Shown: in pieces, positions 17,420-25,945 of the stretch
Position numbering within the stretch: position 1 is the stretch's first letter
How the letters are laid out: each line of letters begins with the position of its first letter
NCBI RefSeq assembly: GCF_008123965.1
Contig: NZ_VSTH01000013.1
Coordinates: forward strand, 1 to 64,000
Direction of reading: 5' to 3'
Source of the DNA: Bradyrhizobium hipponense
GTDB taxonomy: Bacteria > Pseudomonadota > Alphaproteobacteria > Rhizobiales > Xanthobacteraceae
DNA: 64,000 bases
Notes under the pieces: generated by a model
The model's input: only the letters and a program-made list of their open reading frames with translations
Told to the model about the DNA's origin: nothing
Databases searched by the model: none
Position numbers and translations under genes: made by a program

Positions 17420-18382
17420 ATGGTCAGTTCCGCCGAATCGCCCGCTGCCCTTCCACCGCGCCGACGTCCGACCGCCGAGCACCCGCCGGCATGGCCGCAA
17501 CCGCATTTTGAATCTCGTCCACTCGTCAATATTTCCCCGCCTGAGATCGCCAAGCGCCGTTCCACGACTTGGTCGGGCTTTCGCGGGGAGACGGTCCAGA
17601 TCATGCGGCACACGCCGTTTGAATATGGATTCCGGGCGCCTTGGCACCTGCTCATTGCAGCAGAAGTCGCCGAGCGCTACGATGGGGAGTCCTTTGTTGA
17701 AGGCCTGCCGCGGTCGACCTTGCGCGATTTCACGCACAAACTGACTTTCGTTCCCGCCGGGCACGACTTCCACGGATGGCAGAGACCGCGCGCATTGACG
17801 CACACAACCTACTTCTACATCGATCCGCGCGGGCCTCTCGCCGATCCCGCGCTGCGATTTGAGGATATCGAATTCAAGCCGCGCCTGTTCTTCTACGATC
17901 GCGATCTCTGGCAAACCGCTCTCAAGCTCAAGTCGGTGATCGAGAACGCGGATACGGTGCATCGGCAATACGCCGAAGCGCTCGGCATCGTGCTGACGCA
18001 TGAACTCCTTCGCATCAGCGGTGACACGGAATTCCACGAGCCGGTCAGTCGTGGCGGCCTTGCGTCGTGGCAACAGAAGCGGGTGGCTGCTTATGTCGAG
18101 GAGCATGTCGCCGACGATATTCCGCTCGCGACGCTGGCCGAACTGGCGGGGCTCAGCCCATATCATTTCTCCCGCTCGTTCAAACGTTCTTTCGGCCTGC
18201 CGCCACACCGATATCACGCGACCCGGCGAATCGAACGGGCCAAGCAGCTATTGGCGAATCGCGAACGTTCGGTCACGGCGATTGCACTTGAGGTCGGCTT
18301 CAGTGATGCTAGCACATTTACCAGCGCGTTTCACAGGCTGACCGGCGAAACTCCGAGCTATTACCGTCGCTGTCTCGATTAA
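17420..18382 (+). CDS. AraC-family transcriptional regulator
   Basis: A 320-residue regulator. The N-terminal 200 residues form a ligand-sensing region without close resemblance to a named sensor (QIMRHTPFEYGFRAPWHLL). The last 100 residues carry the two AraC helix-turn-helix units: IPLATLAELAGLSPYHFSRS with FKRSFGLPPHRY, and SVTAIALEVGFSDASTF with FHRLTGETPSYYRR. It is divergent from fdhA across 440 bases. The shared elements at 17119-17144 and 21042-21067 make fdhA and the catalase gene its likely targets, which is inference. Confidence 0.88.
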   Translation: MVSSAESPAALPPRRRPTAEHPPAWPQPHFESRPLVNISPPEIAKRRSTTWSGFRGETVQIMRHTPFEYGFRAPWHLLIAAEVAERYDGESFVEGLPRSTLRDFTHKLTFVPAGHDFHGWQRPRALTHTTYFYIDPRGPLADPALRFEDIEFKPRLFFYDRDLWQTALKLKSVIENADTVHRQYAEALGIVLTHELLRISGDTEFHEPVSRGGLASWQQKRVAAYVEEHVADDIPLATLAELAGLSPYHFSRSFKRSFGLPPHRYHATRRIERAKQLLANRERSVTAIALEVGFSDASTFTSAFHRLTGETPSYYRRCLD

Positions 18383-18484
18383 CGGGTCGGGATTGCGGAC
18401 GCCGCGCGGTAGGGCACATCGACTGGGCCGCCCTTTGTGGCGCAACGCAGTTCGCGAACAACATCGTCGAAGGACGTAGCGATC

Positions 18485-18519
18485 CTCCTGCTGCCGATCG
18501 GCAGCAGGAGCGATTTTCC
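18485..18519 (+). terminator. Palindromic terminator between convergent AraC and aquaporin genes
   Basis: A perfect 26-base palindrome (CTCCTGCTGCC, GATC, GGCAGCAGGAG) at 18485-18510 is followed by CGATTTTCC. A second hairpin, TTCGAAAC-ACGC-GTTTCGAA at 18527-18546, sits just after the aquaporin stop. Together they probably end transcription from both sides. Confidence 0.65.
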
Positions 18520-18553
18520 ACTGATCTTCGAAACACGCGTTTCGAAACGAGAC

Positions 18554-19291
18554 TCATTCGGCGGGTGTTCGGGCGGCGCGGGCTGACGGCATCCGATCCT
18601 GGACGAGCCGGGCGAGGCCCGTGTGCAGAATGGCAGCGACAATGGCGCCGACGATCGGGGCTGTCAGATATAGCCAGGCATCGTTGAAATTGCCGGTCGC
18701 GACCATAGGTCCAAGCGCTCGCGCTGGATTGAAGGCGGCGCCCGTAAGCGCGCCACCCATGATGATGTTGAGGGTCAGGGTCATACCGATTGCCAACGGC
18801 GCGAGGATGCCGGCGCGGCCCGCCACCGCGGTGCTGAGCACGACAGTGACCAGGAAAAAGGCGAGGACGGCCTCGATCACGAAGCCGGCCCAAGCGGTGA
18901 CCGTGATGGTGGTGGCACCCAAAGCGACGTTGTGCGCGAGCGCCGGCGTACCGAGGCCGGTCTCCGCACCGCCCAACACCGCCCGCAACAACAGCGCGCC
19001 GATGATACCGCCAATGAGCTGACTGACAATATAACCAGCCGCCTCGCCGCCACGCATGGCACCGGCGGCGAGCACGCCCACAGTAACGGAGGGGTTGAAA
19101 TGGCCGCCCGACACGGAGCCGTAGGCGAAGGCGAAGACCATGACGGTCAAACCGTGAGCGAAGGCAATCGCGGCGAGACCGGGCAGGCCGACACCATCGC
19201 CGATCACGGCTCCGGCGCCGGCGCCGATGAATATCAAAGCGAAGGTGCCGATGAACTCCGCTAGGAGTTTTGGTGCAATACGGTTGGACAT
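18554..19291 (-). CDS. Aquaporin (MIP family)
   Basis: A 245-residue six-helix channel. The two pore half-helices are GGHFNPSVTVG and GAAFNPARALG, so the first has Asn-Pro-Ser in place of the usual Asn-Pro-Ala. Length and spacing are those of AqpZ-type water channels. Some aquaporins also pass hydrogen peroxide. The gene lies 122 bases after the end of the catalase gene on the same strand. The ATG at 19291 has TGGAG at a suitable distance. Whether it is a water, glycerol or peroxide channel cannot be decided from sequence alone. Confidence 0.87.
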   Translation of the reverse strand: MSNRIAPKLLAEFIGTFALIFIGAGAGAVIGDGVGLPGLAAIAFAHGLTVMVFAFAYGSVSGGHFNPSVTVGVLAAGAMRGGEAAGYIVSQLIGGIIGALLLRAVLGGAETGLGTPALAHNVALGATTITVTAWAGFVIEAVLAFFLVTVVLSTAVAGRAGILAPLAIGMTLTLNIIMGGALTGAAFNPARALGPMVATGNFNDAWLYLTAPIVGAIVAAILHTGLARLVQDRMPSARAARTPAE

Positions 19292-19413
19292 CGTTGACTC
19301 CAGAGTGAGGTTGACCGCCCGGCGTGATCAGGTTTGCGCCTGGACCGATCCATTGGTTTTGGGGATGGCCGACGGTGCGCGGGCGCCGCCGCCGGCAGGC
19401 AAAGCGAGCGACC

Positions 19414-20878
19414 CTACTCCGTTGCGAGGGTCTGCGGTTTGAACTCGGTGCCCATCGCCCTCGCGACGCCGGCGCCGTATTCGCGATCGGCCTTGTAGCA
19501 GTGGGCGATCTGCCGCTTGACGATCTCGACCGGAACGCCTTGCATGGCCGCCTTGTAATTTTGGAAGAGTTGCTCCTTCTGGGAGGCCGTCATGAGCCGG
19601 AACAGGTTGCCTGGGCTGACGATAGTCGTCGTTGTCGTCGCGGTGATTGTAGCGGTCGGCATCGCCGGAAATTTTCAGCGGCGGCTCGCTGAAACGCTCG
19701 TCCTCTACCGGGCCGTTGAAAGAATTTGGCTCGTAATAGGCTTCAGGATTCGGATTGCCCGCGAGCCGCATGGTGCCATCGACGTTATAGGTGTGGACGG
19801 GGCAACGCGGCCTGTTGACGGGAAGCTGATCCGCATTGACACCGACCCGATAGCGATGCGCGTCGGCATAGGAGAAAATGCGCGCCTGCAGCATCTTGTC
19901 TGGCGAGTGGCCGATGCCGGGCACGATATTGGCGGGTGAAAGCGCGGCCTGCTCGACTTCGGCGAAATAGTTCTGCGGATTGCGGTTCAGCTCGAGGATG
20001 CCGACTTCGATCAGCGGGTAATCCTTGTGCGGCCAGATTTTCGTAAGGTCAAACGGGTTGTACCAGTGCTTGTCGGCATCGCTCTCCGGCATGATCTGGA
20101 TGAGGAATCTCCACTTCGGGAAATTGCCCTTTTCGATCGATTCGAACAGGTCGCGCTGATGGGTCTCGCGATCGTAGGCGACCTTCTCGGCGGCTTCGGC
20201 GTTCGTCCAGTTCTTGATGCCCTGCATGGTCTTGAAGTGGAATTTGACCCAGTGACGTTCGTTCTTGGCATTGATGAACGAGTAGGTATGCGAGCCGAAG
20301 CCGTCGATATGGCGATAACTCTGCGGCAGGCCGCGATCCGACATGAGGATGGTCACTTGGTGCAGGCTCTCCGGGGACAGGGACCAGAAATCCCACATCG
20401 CGGTCGGCGAGCGCATATTGGTCCTCGGGTGCCGCTTCTGCGTGTGGATCAAGTCCGGGAACTTCAGCGCGTCGCGCACGAAGAATATCGGCGTGTTGTT
20501 GCCGACCATGTCCCAATTGCCTTCCTCGGTATAGAAGCGCAGCGCGAAGCCGCGCACGTCACGTTCTGCGTCCGCGGCACCGCGCTCGCCCGCCACCGTC
20601 GAGAAGCGCAGGAAAGCTTCAGTTTTTGCGCCCTTCTGCAACACCTTGGCCTTGGTGTATTTCGAGATATCGTGAGTGATGGTCAGCGTGCCATAGGCAC
20701 CCGAGCCCTTGGCGTGCTGACCGCGTTCGGGAATGCGCTCACGATTCTGGTGCGCAAGCTTCTCGAATAGAACGAAGTCTTGCATCAGCACCGGGCCGCG
20801 AGGCCCCGCCGTGACGCTATTCTGGTTGTCGGAAACTGGCATGCCGCTGTCGGTGGTGAGTGTAGGGCGTTTGGCCAC
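19414..20878 (-). pseudogene. Monofunctional haem catalase, frameshifted near the C-terminus
   Basis: Small-subunit catalase of about 487 residues if repaired; it breaks hydrogen peroxide down to water and oxygen. The catalytic His55 is in [12 protein letters not shown], where most homologues have VVHAKG. The Asn region is [17 protein letters not shown], and the haem-ligand Tyr is in [14 protein letters not shown]. At about 19611-19616 the frame changes after DDNDDYRQP. The normal ending ([19 protein letters not shown] to the stop at 19414) is in the next frame, so one base is extra. Unshifted, the protein runs to 19328 with an unrelated Arg-rich tail. The haem core is intact, so even the shifted product might keep activity. 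Confidence 0.8.
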
Positions 20879-21331
20879 GGATTGCTCCTGTATCGCGAGA
20901 CATGGATATCCCCAGCAGCGCCGCCGCTCTTTGCGGCAAGAACTCTTGCGTTCGCGACGTCGATTGTTGACGGAATTGCGTTTGCGAGAAGCCGGGTGCG
21001 ACGGAAATGTATGGGTCCGCTTGGCACCGACTTAGGGCCTATTGCTGCAATTGTAGCGGTCTTGCGCCAATCTTCGGAAGCCGGAGGCGGCGTCAAAACA
21101 GATTGCCGATAAACTTCGCCGCCGGGCGGACGTGTTCACGGATGTGACGGATTTGCAGCGCAGAGTCGGCCGCGATCCGATCGAGGGACGAACCACTCGC
21201 TTGCAACATTTCAATCTAATCTTTCGCGCAGAGTTGAGTAACGGTGACGTCGAAGCCAGCAGCGCTCCGGAGCGATCGCCTCGTGCAATGCTCGTCGAGG
21301 TTGAGAGCGGTATTTCTGATGGAGAATGGTC
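20879..21331. other. 453-base gap between the catalase gene and a Gly-rich gene
   Basis: This is the divergent upstream region of the catalase gene (minus) and the Gly-rich gene (plus). It contains the 26-bp element at 21042-21067. Short frames here lack ribosome sites and family features. Confidence 0.5.
21042..21067 (-). promoter_or_regulatory. Candidate regulator-binding element upstream of the catalase gene
   Basis: TTGCTGCAATTG, six variable bases, TCTTGCGC on the plus strand. It has the same architecture as 17119-17144, with a single mismatch in the 20 conserved positions. Similarity extends a little outside (GACTT and GGCC to the left, AAT to the right). It lies 164 bases before the catalase start. 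Confidence 0.55.
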
Positions 21332-21612
21332 ATGTTGCGTAAGACGGTAATCGCGTTGACAGTTGCGTCGGTCGGTCTGGCGGCGCCAACAATGGCGTTG
21401 GCCCGCGGTGGCGGTGGCGGCGACGGCGGTGACGGCGGTGACCGCGGTGACCGCGGTGACCGCGGCTTTGGTGGTGGCGGAGGCGGTTTCCACGGCGGTG
21501 GCATGGCGAGGGTGGTGGCGGCTTCCATGGTGGCAACGGTGGTGGCGCATTCCGCGGCGGCATGGCGTTTCATGATGGTGGTTTCCGTGGCGGCGAATGT
21601 ATCCGGCGGTGA
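21332..21612 (+). pseudogene. Secreted Gly-rich protein, frameshifted
   Basis: The ATG at 21332 has GGAGA seven bases upstream and opens a signal peptide (LRKTVIALTVASVGLAAP, then TMALA). A Gly/Asp/Arg repeat (GGDGGDRGDRGDRG) and GGGGGGFHGGG follow. At about 21505-21512 the Gly-rich pattern moves to another frame (GGGGFHGGNGGGAFRGG), stopping at 21610-21612. One base appears to be missing. A third frame at 21597-21692 gives a plausible but unplaced tail (KLFRDAMYATLKDKLPPDVW), so more than one lesion may exist. Function is unknown. Confidence 0.5.
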
Positions 21613-21692
21613 AACTGTTCCGCGACGCCATGTATGCAACGCTCAAGGATAAGCTGCCGCCTGATGTTTGGGACTACGCAGCCGTCGTGTGA

Positions 21693-22218
21693 ACACCAAC
21701 GATGCATATCCGCCCGGGGAAGAGCCACTGAAGGCAGTCAAACTCCCGACACCACCTTTTGCCTTCACTCTCTTTCTCGAGTCTCTTGGCTATCGGCCCA
21801 ACGCCTAGCTCTGCCGAGTCGACCGCAGGATTTAGATGATGATCCCTGCCCTTGCTCCGCTGCGTCACTCGCAGGGCCGTTCACACTTCTCCGGACATCA
21901 ATCCACTTCAAGGACGACCGCCGACACTAGCCTTCATTAGATTTTTCTTGATCTCCCGGTGCACACGTCGTGCACACGCGGCCATCTAACCAATTGATAA
22001 ACTTGAACTCTCGCTCCAATCCATCATGGGACTGACTTACACACCCGACATGCAGTCCTCCGAACGGTCGGAACTAGTCGCGTGAAACGGCTCCGCCCCA
22101 AGGTTCGCTAACTGCAACAGTTTCGCACCAGAAACAACCTCGACAAAGCAGAACGAACGCAATCGACGGTATCAATAGATGATCGCCTTCACGGTGGTGA
22201 GGACCTTCGCTCCAGGCT
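21693..22218. other. 526-base gene-poor segment
   Basis: Lower-GC DNA with many stops in all frames. The only structure noticed is a 9-bp direct repeat, GTGCACACG-TC-GTGCACACG, at 21959-21978. It may be debris of a mobile or island region. Confidence 0.4.
21959..21978. repeat. Short direct repeat in a gene-poor zone
   Basis: GTGCACACG occurs twice with a two-base spacer. It may be an operator or leftover of a mobile element; no neighbouring gene explains it. Confidence 0.35.
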
Positions 22219-22425
22219 CTAGAAATTCGTCGCAGCTGTTGCTGAGTTCGACATGTTGGTGTCAAGGAGCGCCAGAAGCGAGCGCACCACTACTAGTCGT
22301 CGACGTCCGATCGTTGTCGTGACGATATGCCCAGCTCCCATCAATTCATAAAGCTTCGTGCGTCCCAAGCCGGTCACTTCGCATGCGTCGTCAATCGTGC
22401 AGGTGAGCCGCTGGGCGAATGGCAT
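22219..22425 (-). CDS. Small excisionase-like helix-turn-helix protein
   Basis: A 68-residue protein from the ATG at 22425. The core TIDDACEVTGLGRTKLYELM followed by GAGHIVTTTIGRRRLVVVRSL matches the winged-helix fold of excisionase/AlpA-type proteins, in which a first helix pair is followed by a wing with Arg residues. An upstream in-frame extension is longer but has unlike composition. Such genes usually accompany integrases on genomic islands. No integrase is seen nearby, but a tRNA-Glu fragment lies 380 bases away. Confidence 0.65.
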   Translation of the reverse strand: MPFAQRLTCTIDDACEVTGLGRTKLYELMGAGHIVTTTIGRRRLVVVRSLLALLDTNMSNSATAATNF

Positions 22426-22805
22426 CGTGCTTGGTTCTACGGCACTCGGAGCGGATAGACTGACTTGTGACTGTTGTCCGCCAGCTTTCTCTCGTCGAGA
22501 GTATCTCACTGGCCCTCCTATTTGCACAAAGCTCGAGAGGACAAGAGTTGATTGTGCGACGAGCAACGTCAATGCGAACGTCCGAGGGCGCTCGCGTACA
22601 ACAGCGCACGTCAGCGGCGGTTTGAATATTTCCGGACACCAAGGGCGACGAGGAAATCTTCTCGCGCATGCGCCAGTCACAGTGAGACTTCGCGCCGAGG
22701 CTAGTCTGCTAATGTCGGCAGCAGATTCCGCAAGCGTTCGCCGCTGTTCGCCAGCGTCTTATTCAGCGAACGCGGCTGAATGGCTACCTAAGTGCTTGAG
22801 TTTGC
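22426..22805. other. Gap between the HTH gene and the tRNA remnant
   Basis: About 380 bases without a convincing gene. The HTH frame stays open upstream through part of it, but without a ribosome site or similarity. It probably contains the HTH promoter. Confidence 0.4.
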
Positions 22806-22868
22806 TGGCGCTCCCTAGGGGAATCGAACCCTGTTTCAGCCTTGAGAGGGCTGTGTCCGAACCGATAC
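22806..22868 (-). pseudogene. Truncated, degenerate tRNA-Glu(CUC) copy
   Basis: On the minus strand the end reads as a tRNA 3' part. There is a D-loop-like TATCGGTTCGGACA, then an anticodon arm CAGCC-CTCTCAA-GGCTG with anticodon CUC. The T-arm follows with one G missing (AGGGTTCGATTCCCCT), then acceptor strand AGGGAGC, a G and CCA. The matching 5' acceptor strand GCTCCCT is absent, and the similarity stops within the D-arm. It is therefore not a working tRNA. It is either an attachment-site remnant left by integration at a tRNA-Glu gene or a decayed copy. Confidence 0.6.
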
Positions 22869-22965
22869 TTCCGCGTTTTTACGAGGCCCGCCAAGGCTGG
22901 AAACTTTCGCAGTATTTGATGACGTTTTCGCAGCTATTGCTGGACTGTCCACTATAAGTTTGCGC

Positions 22966-22995
22966 TTGACAGGGGAAGCCCATCGCCAATGTAAT
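22966..22995 (+). promoter_or_regulatory. Promoter of the ferredoxin-P450 operon
   Basis: A consensus TTGACA at 22966-22971 and TGTAAT at 22990-22995 are separated by 18 bases, about 100 bases before the ferredoxin start. ACTATAA occurs on both sides (22951 and 22998) and could be an operator. Confidence 0.55.
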
Positions 22996-23097
22996 ATACT
23001 ATAACTTAAGAAGCTGCGGCGAAGGCCGTGGATAAAAACTGACATGAGGAACGCGCGCGCCTTCGGGCGCGGCGCACACACGACCAAGGAAGGCGCG

Positions 23098-23307
23098 ATG
23101 ACAGAGCGACTGAGGGTTCAAGTCGATCCCGACAAATGCCAGGGCCACGCGCGCTGCAAGGCGCTCGCGCCGGAGCTGTTCGAGCTCGACGAATACGGCA
23201 ATGCCCACGAGGCCGGCGACGGCATGGTTCCGCCGGGCCTCGAAGACAAGGCTTGGCTTGCCAGGTCCAATTGCCCGGAAATCGCAATCGATGTGATCGA
23301 GGAGTAG
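23098..23307 (+). CDS. P450-type ferredoxin (3Fe-4S)
   Basis: A 69-residue electron carrier. Cys14 and Cys20 (DKCQGHARCKALAPELFEL) and the final Cys-Pro (SNCPEIAIDVIEE) give the three-cysteine pattern of single-cluster 3Fe-4S ferredoxins that feed bacterial P450s. The ATG at 23098 is preceded by AAGGA. It begins a five-gene plus-strand run and lies 58 bases before the P450 gene, so it is very likely the P450's electron donor. The ferredoxin reductase is not in the window. Confidence 0.9.
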   Translation: MTERLRVQVDPDKCQGHARCKALAPELFELDEYGNAHEAGDGMVPPGLEDKAWLARSNCPEIAIDVIEE

Positions 23308-23365
23308 CGCGGCTTTCGCCCGCTTGCGTACCTGCAGAGATCACGAGCCCCAAGGGATTTTCGAG

Positions 23366-24586
23366 ATGTCCGACGTCAGCCAGCCCGCCGCCCATCCGCC
23401 CGTGACCGACTGGGTCAACGATTTCGACCACACCGATCCGCGGTGGACAGAAGATCCGTTTCCGATCTGGGACGCACTGCGGGCTGCAAGCCCGATCGTG
23501 CACACCGAGCGCTTCCTCGGCTGCTATATGCCGACCACCTACGAAGCCGTGCGCGAAATTGCCAACGACACCGAACATTTCTCCTCGCGCCGCATCATCG
23601 TGCGTGACGCGCGGCCTGAGCCTGCCAGGAACGCCGCTCCGCCGATCACCTCCGATCCTCCCGCGCACAAGCCAGCCAAGCAATTGCTGCTGCCGCCCTT
23701 CACGCCGGACGCAATGAAGAAGCTCGAGCCGCGCGTCCGCGCCATCTGCAACGAGCTGATCGACGGCTTCATCGCCGACGGCCGGGTTGATGCCGCGGCG
23801 CGCTACAGCAAGTACATCCCGGTTCAGGCGATCGCCCACATGCTCGGCATTCCCGAGAGCGACAGCGATCTCTTCATCAACTGGATCCACATGATTCTGG
23901 AGCTCGGCATCAAGGACGAGAACATGCTGCTCCAGGCCGTGCACGAGATGAGCGCCTACTTCAGCGCCCAAATCGAGGCGCGCAAGGAAAAGCCGACCGA
24001 CGACCTCATCTCCTATCTGATGAACGCCCGCGACAAAGAGGGCCAGCCGCTTGAGGACTCCCACGTGCTGGGCTCGCTACGGCTGCTCCTGATCGCCGGC
24101 ATCGACACCACCTGGAGCGCGATCGGCTCCTCGCTGTGGCACCTCGCCCGGACACCCGCCGACCGCGAGCGCCTGATCGCCGAGCCCGGCCTGATCCCGA
24201 CCGCGGTGGAGGAGCTGCTGCGTGCCTACTCACCGGTGACGATGGCCCGCGAGGTGGTCGGCGAGACCACGATCTCGGGCTGTCCGGTGAAGCCGGGCAA
24301 TATGGTGCTGCTGTCCTTCCCGGCCGCCAACCGTGACCCCAAGATGTTTCCCGACGCTGACAAGGTCGTGATCGACCGCCGGGAAAACCGCCACGCCGCG
24401 TTCGGTCTCGGCATCCACCGCTGCGTCGGCTCCAATCTGGCGCGGATGGAGATGCAGGTTGCGCTGGAGGAATGGCTGAAGCGGATTCCGGATTTCCGCC
24501 TCGATCCGGCCGGCACTGTGACCTGGTCCCAGGGAACCGTCAGGGGCCCGCGCCAGTTGCCATTTCTGTTTGGAAAGGCGATGTAG
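23366..24586 (+). CDS. Cytochrome P450
   Basis: A soluble class I P450 of 406 residues. The oxygen-binding I-helix is AGIDTTWSAIGSS, the ExxR pair is EELLRAY, and the haem-binding loop is FGLGIHRCVG with Cys353 as haem ligand. The ATG at 23366 was preferred over an earlier in-frame start because AAGGGA stands eight bases before it. Electrons probably come from the ferredoxin just upstream. Substrate is unknown. The later genes of the run (MHS transporter, molybdoenzyme, hydrolase) suggest breakdown of an imported small organic compound. Confidence 0.9.
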   Translation: MSDVSQPAAHPPVTDWVNDFDHTDPRWTEDPFPIWDALRAASPIVHTERFLGCYMPTTYEAVREIANDTEHFSSRRIIVRDARPEPARNAAPPITSDPPAHKPAKQLLLPPFTPDAMKKLEPRVRAICNELIDGFIADGRVDAAARYSKYIPVQAIAHMLGIPESDSDLFINWIHMILELGIKDENMLLQAVHEMSAYFSAQIEARKEKPTDDLISYLMNARDKEGQPLEDSHVLGSLRLLLIAGIDTTWSAIGSSLWHLARTPADRERLIAEPGLIPTAVEELLRAYSPVTMAREVVGETTISGCPVKPGNMVLLSFPAANRDPKMFPDADKVVIDRRENRHAAFGLGIHRCVGSNLARMEMQVALEEWLKRIPDFRLDPAGTVTWSQGTVRGPRQLPFLFGKAM

Positions 24587-24619
24587 GCCTCCCACAATCA
24601 GCGGAGTGAGAGGCCGGAC

Positions 24620-25942
24620 GTGACTGAGCAAGCAACCCAACCGGCCTCCGAGCATTTTGACGTCGCCGACGCCGAGCGGCGGATCAAGGCGATCTTCATC
24701 GGCTCGATCGGAAATCTCGTCGAATGGTACGATTTCTACGCTTATACGGCGTTCGCGCTCTATTTCGCTCCGGCCTTCTTTCCCGGCAACGATCCCGTCG
24801 TGCAGCAACTGAACGTCGCCGTCGTGTTCGCGGCGACGTTCCTGATGCGCCCCTTGGGCGGCTGGTTGTTCGGCTATATCGCCGATCATTTCGGGCGGCG
24901 CATTTCCCTGACGTTATCGGTCGTCTTCATGTGCTTCGGCTCGCTGATCATCGCGCTGACGCCGACCTATGCCACGATCGGCTTAGCCGCGCCGGTGATC
25001 CTGGCGCTGGCACGCGTCATCGAGGGCTTGAGCCTCGGCGGTGAATATGGCGCCAGCGCGACCTACCTCAGCGAGGTCGCCGATCCCAAGCACCGCGGCT
25101 TCTATTCGAGCTTCCAATACGTCACGCTGATCGGCGGCCAGCTCACCGCGATCCTCGTGCTGCTGCTCCTGCAAAAAGTCTTCCTTACGCCCGAAGAATT
25201 GAGAGCCTGGGGCTGGCGCATCCCATTCGCGATCGGCGCCATGCTCGCGATTTTTGCCGCGGTGATGCGGCGCGGACTGCACGAGACCGAGGCGTTCGAG
25301 GAAGCCAGGAAGGTGGTGAAGCCGACCGGCTCGATCACGAATCTGCTGAAGCATCCGCGGGAGCTATTGCTGGTTGCCGGCCTGACCGCCGGCGGCACCG
25401 CGGCGTTCTACACCTTCACCACCTACATGCAGACCTTCGTAAAGCTCTCGGTCGGGCTGACCGAGGACCAGACCACCTTCGTGATCTTCGGCACGCTGAT
25501 CTTCGCCACCATCCTGCAACCGATCTACGGCGCGATCTCCGACAAGATCGGGCGCAAGCCGCTGCTGATCTTCTTCGGCGTCGCCGGAACACTGGCGACC
25601 GTGCCGCTGCTGATGACGCTGAAGGAGACCAAGTCGCCGTTCATGGCGTTCATCTTGATCTGTTGCGCCTGGCTGTTCGTGGCCGGCTACACCTCGATCA
25701 ACGCGGTAGTGAAGGCCGAGCTGTTCCCGACCAATGTCCGCGCGCTCGGCGTCGGCCTGCCTTATGCGATCACGGTCTCGATCTTCGGCGGCACCGCACC
25801 GGCGATCGCTCTCTACTTCAAGAGCATCGGGCGCGAGGAATGGTTCTATTTCTATCTCGCCGGCGTGATCTGCCTATCGCTGATCATCTATGCTACGATG
25901 CGCGACACCAAGCATGCCTCCGCGATGCACCGCCACGAGTAG
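24620..25942 (+). CDS. MFS transporter, metabolite:H+ symporter (MHS) family
   Basis: An inner-membrane carrier of 440 residues with 12 predicted segments. The N-terminus (GSIGNLVEWYDFYAYTAFAL) and the loop GYIADHFGRR are characteristic of the MHS family, which takes up organic acids such as alpha-ketoglutarate, citrate or aromatic acids. RVIEGLSLGGEYG and AISDKIGRKP are the other expected motifs. The start is a GTG at 24620 after GGAGTGAGAGG. It lies 33 bases after the P450 gene and 3 bases before the next gene, so it is part of the same operon. It may import the P450 substrate. Confidence 0.88.
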   Translation: MTEQATQPASEHFDVADAERRIKAIFIGSIGNLVEWYDFYAYTAFALYFAPAFFPGNDPVVQQLNVAVVFAATFLMRPLGGWLFGYIADHFGRRISLTLSVVFMCFGSLIIALTPTYATIGLAAPVILALARVIEGLSLGGEYGASATYLSEVADPKHRGFYSSFQYVTLIGGQLTAILVLLLLQKVFLTPEELRAWGWRIPFAIGAMLAIFAAVMRRGLHETEAFEEARKVVKPTGSITNLLKHPRELLLVAGLTAGGTAAFYTFTTYMQTFVKLSVGLTEDQTTFVIFGTLIFATILQPIYGAISDKIGRKPLLIFFGVAGTLATVPLLMTLKETKSPFMAFILICCAWLFVAGYTSINAVVKAELFPTNVRALGVGLPYAITVSIFGGTAPAIALYFKSIGREEWFYFYLAGVICLSLIIYATMRDTKHASAMHRHE

Positions 25943-25945
25943 GCC

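Noticed and set aside
22806-22868. A functional tRNA-Glu gene
   Set aside because: The 5' acceptor strand and D-stem are missing and the T-stem has lost a base, so no cloverleaf can form.
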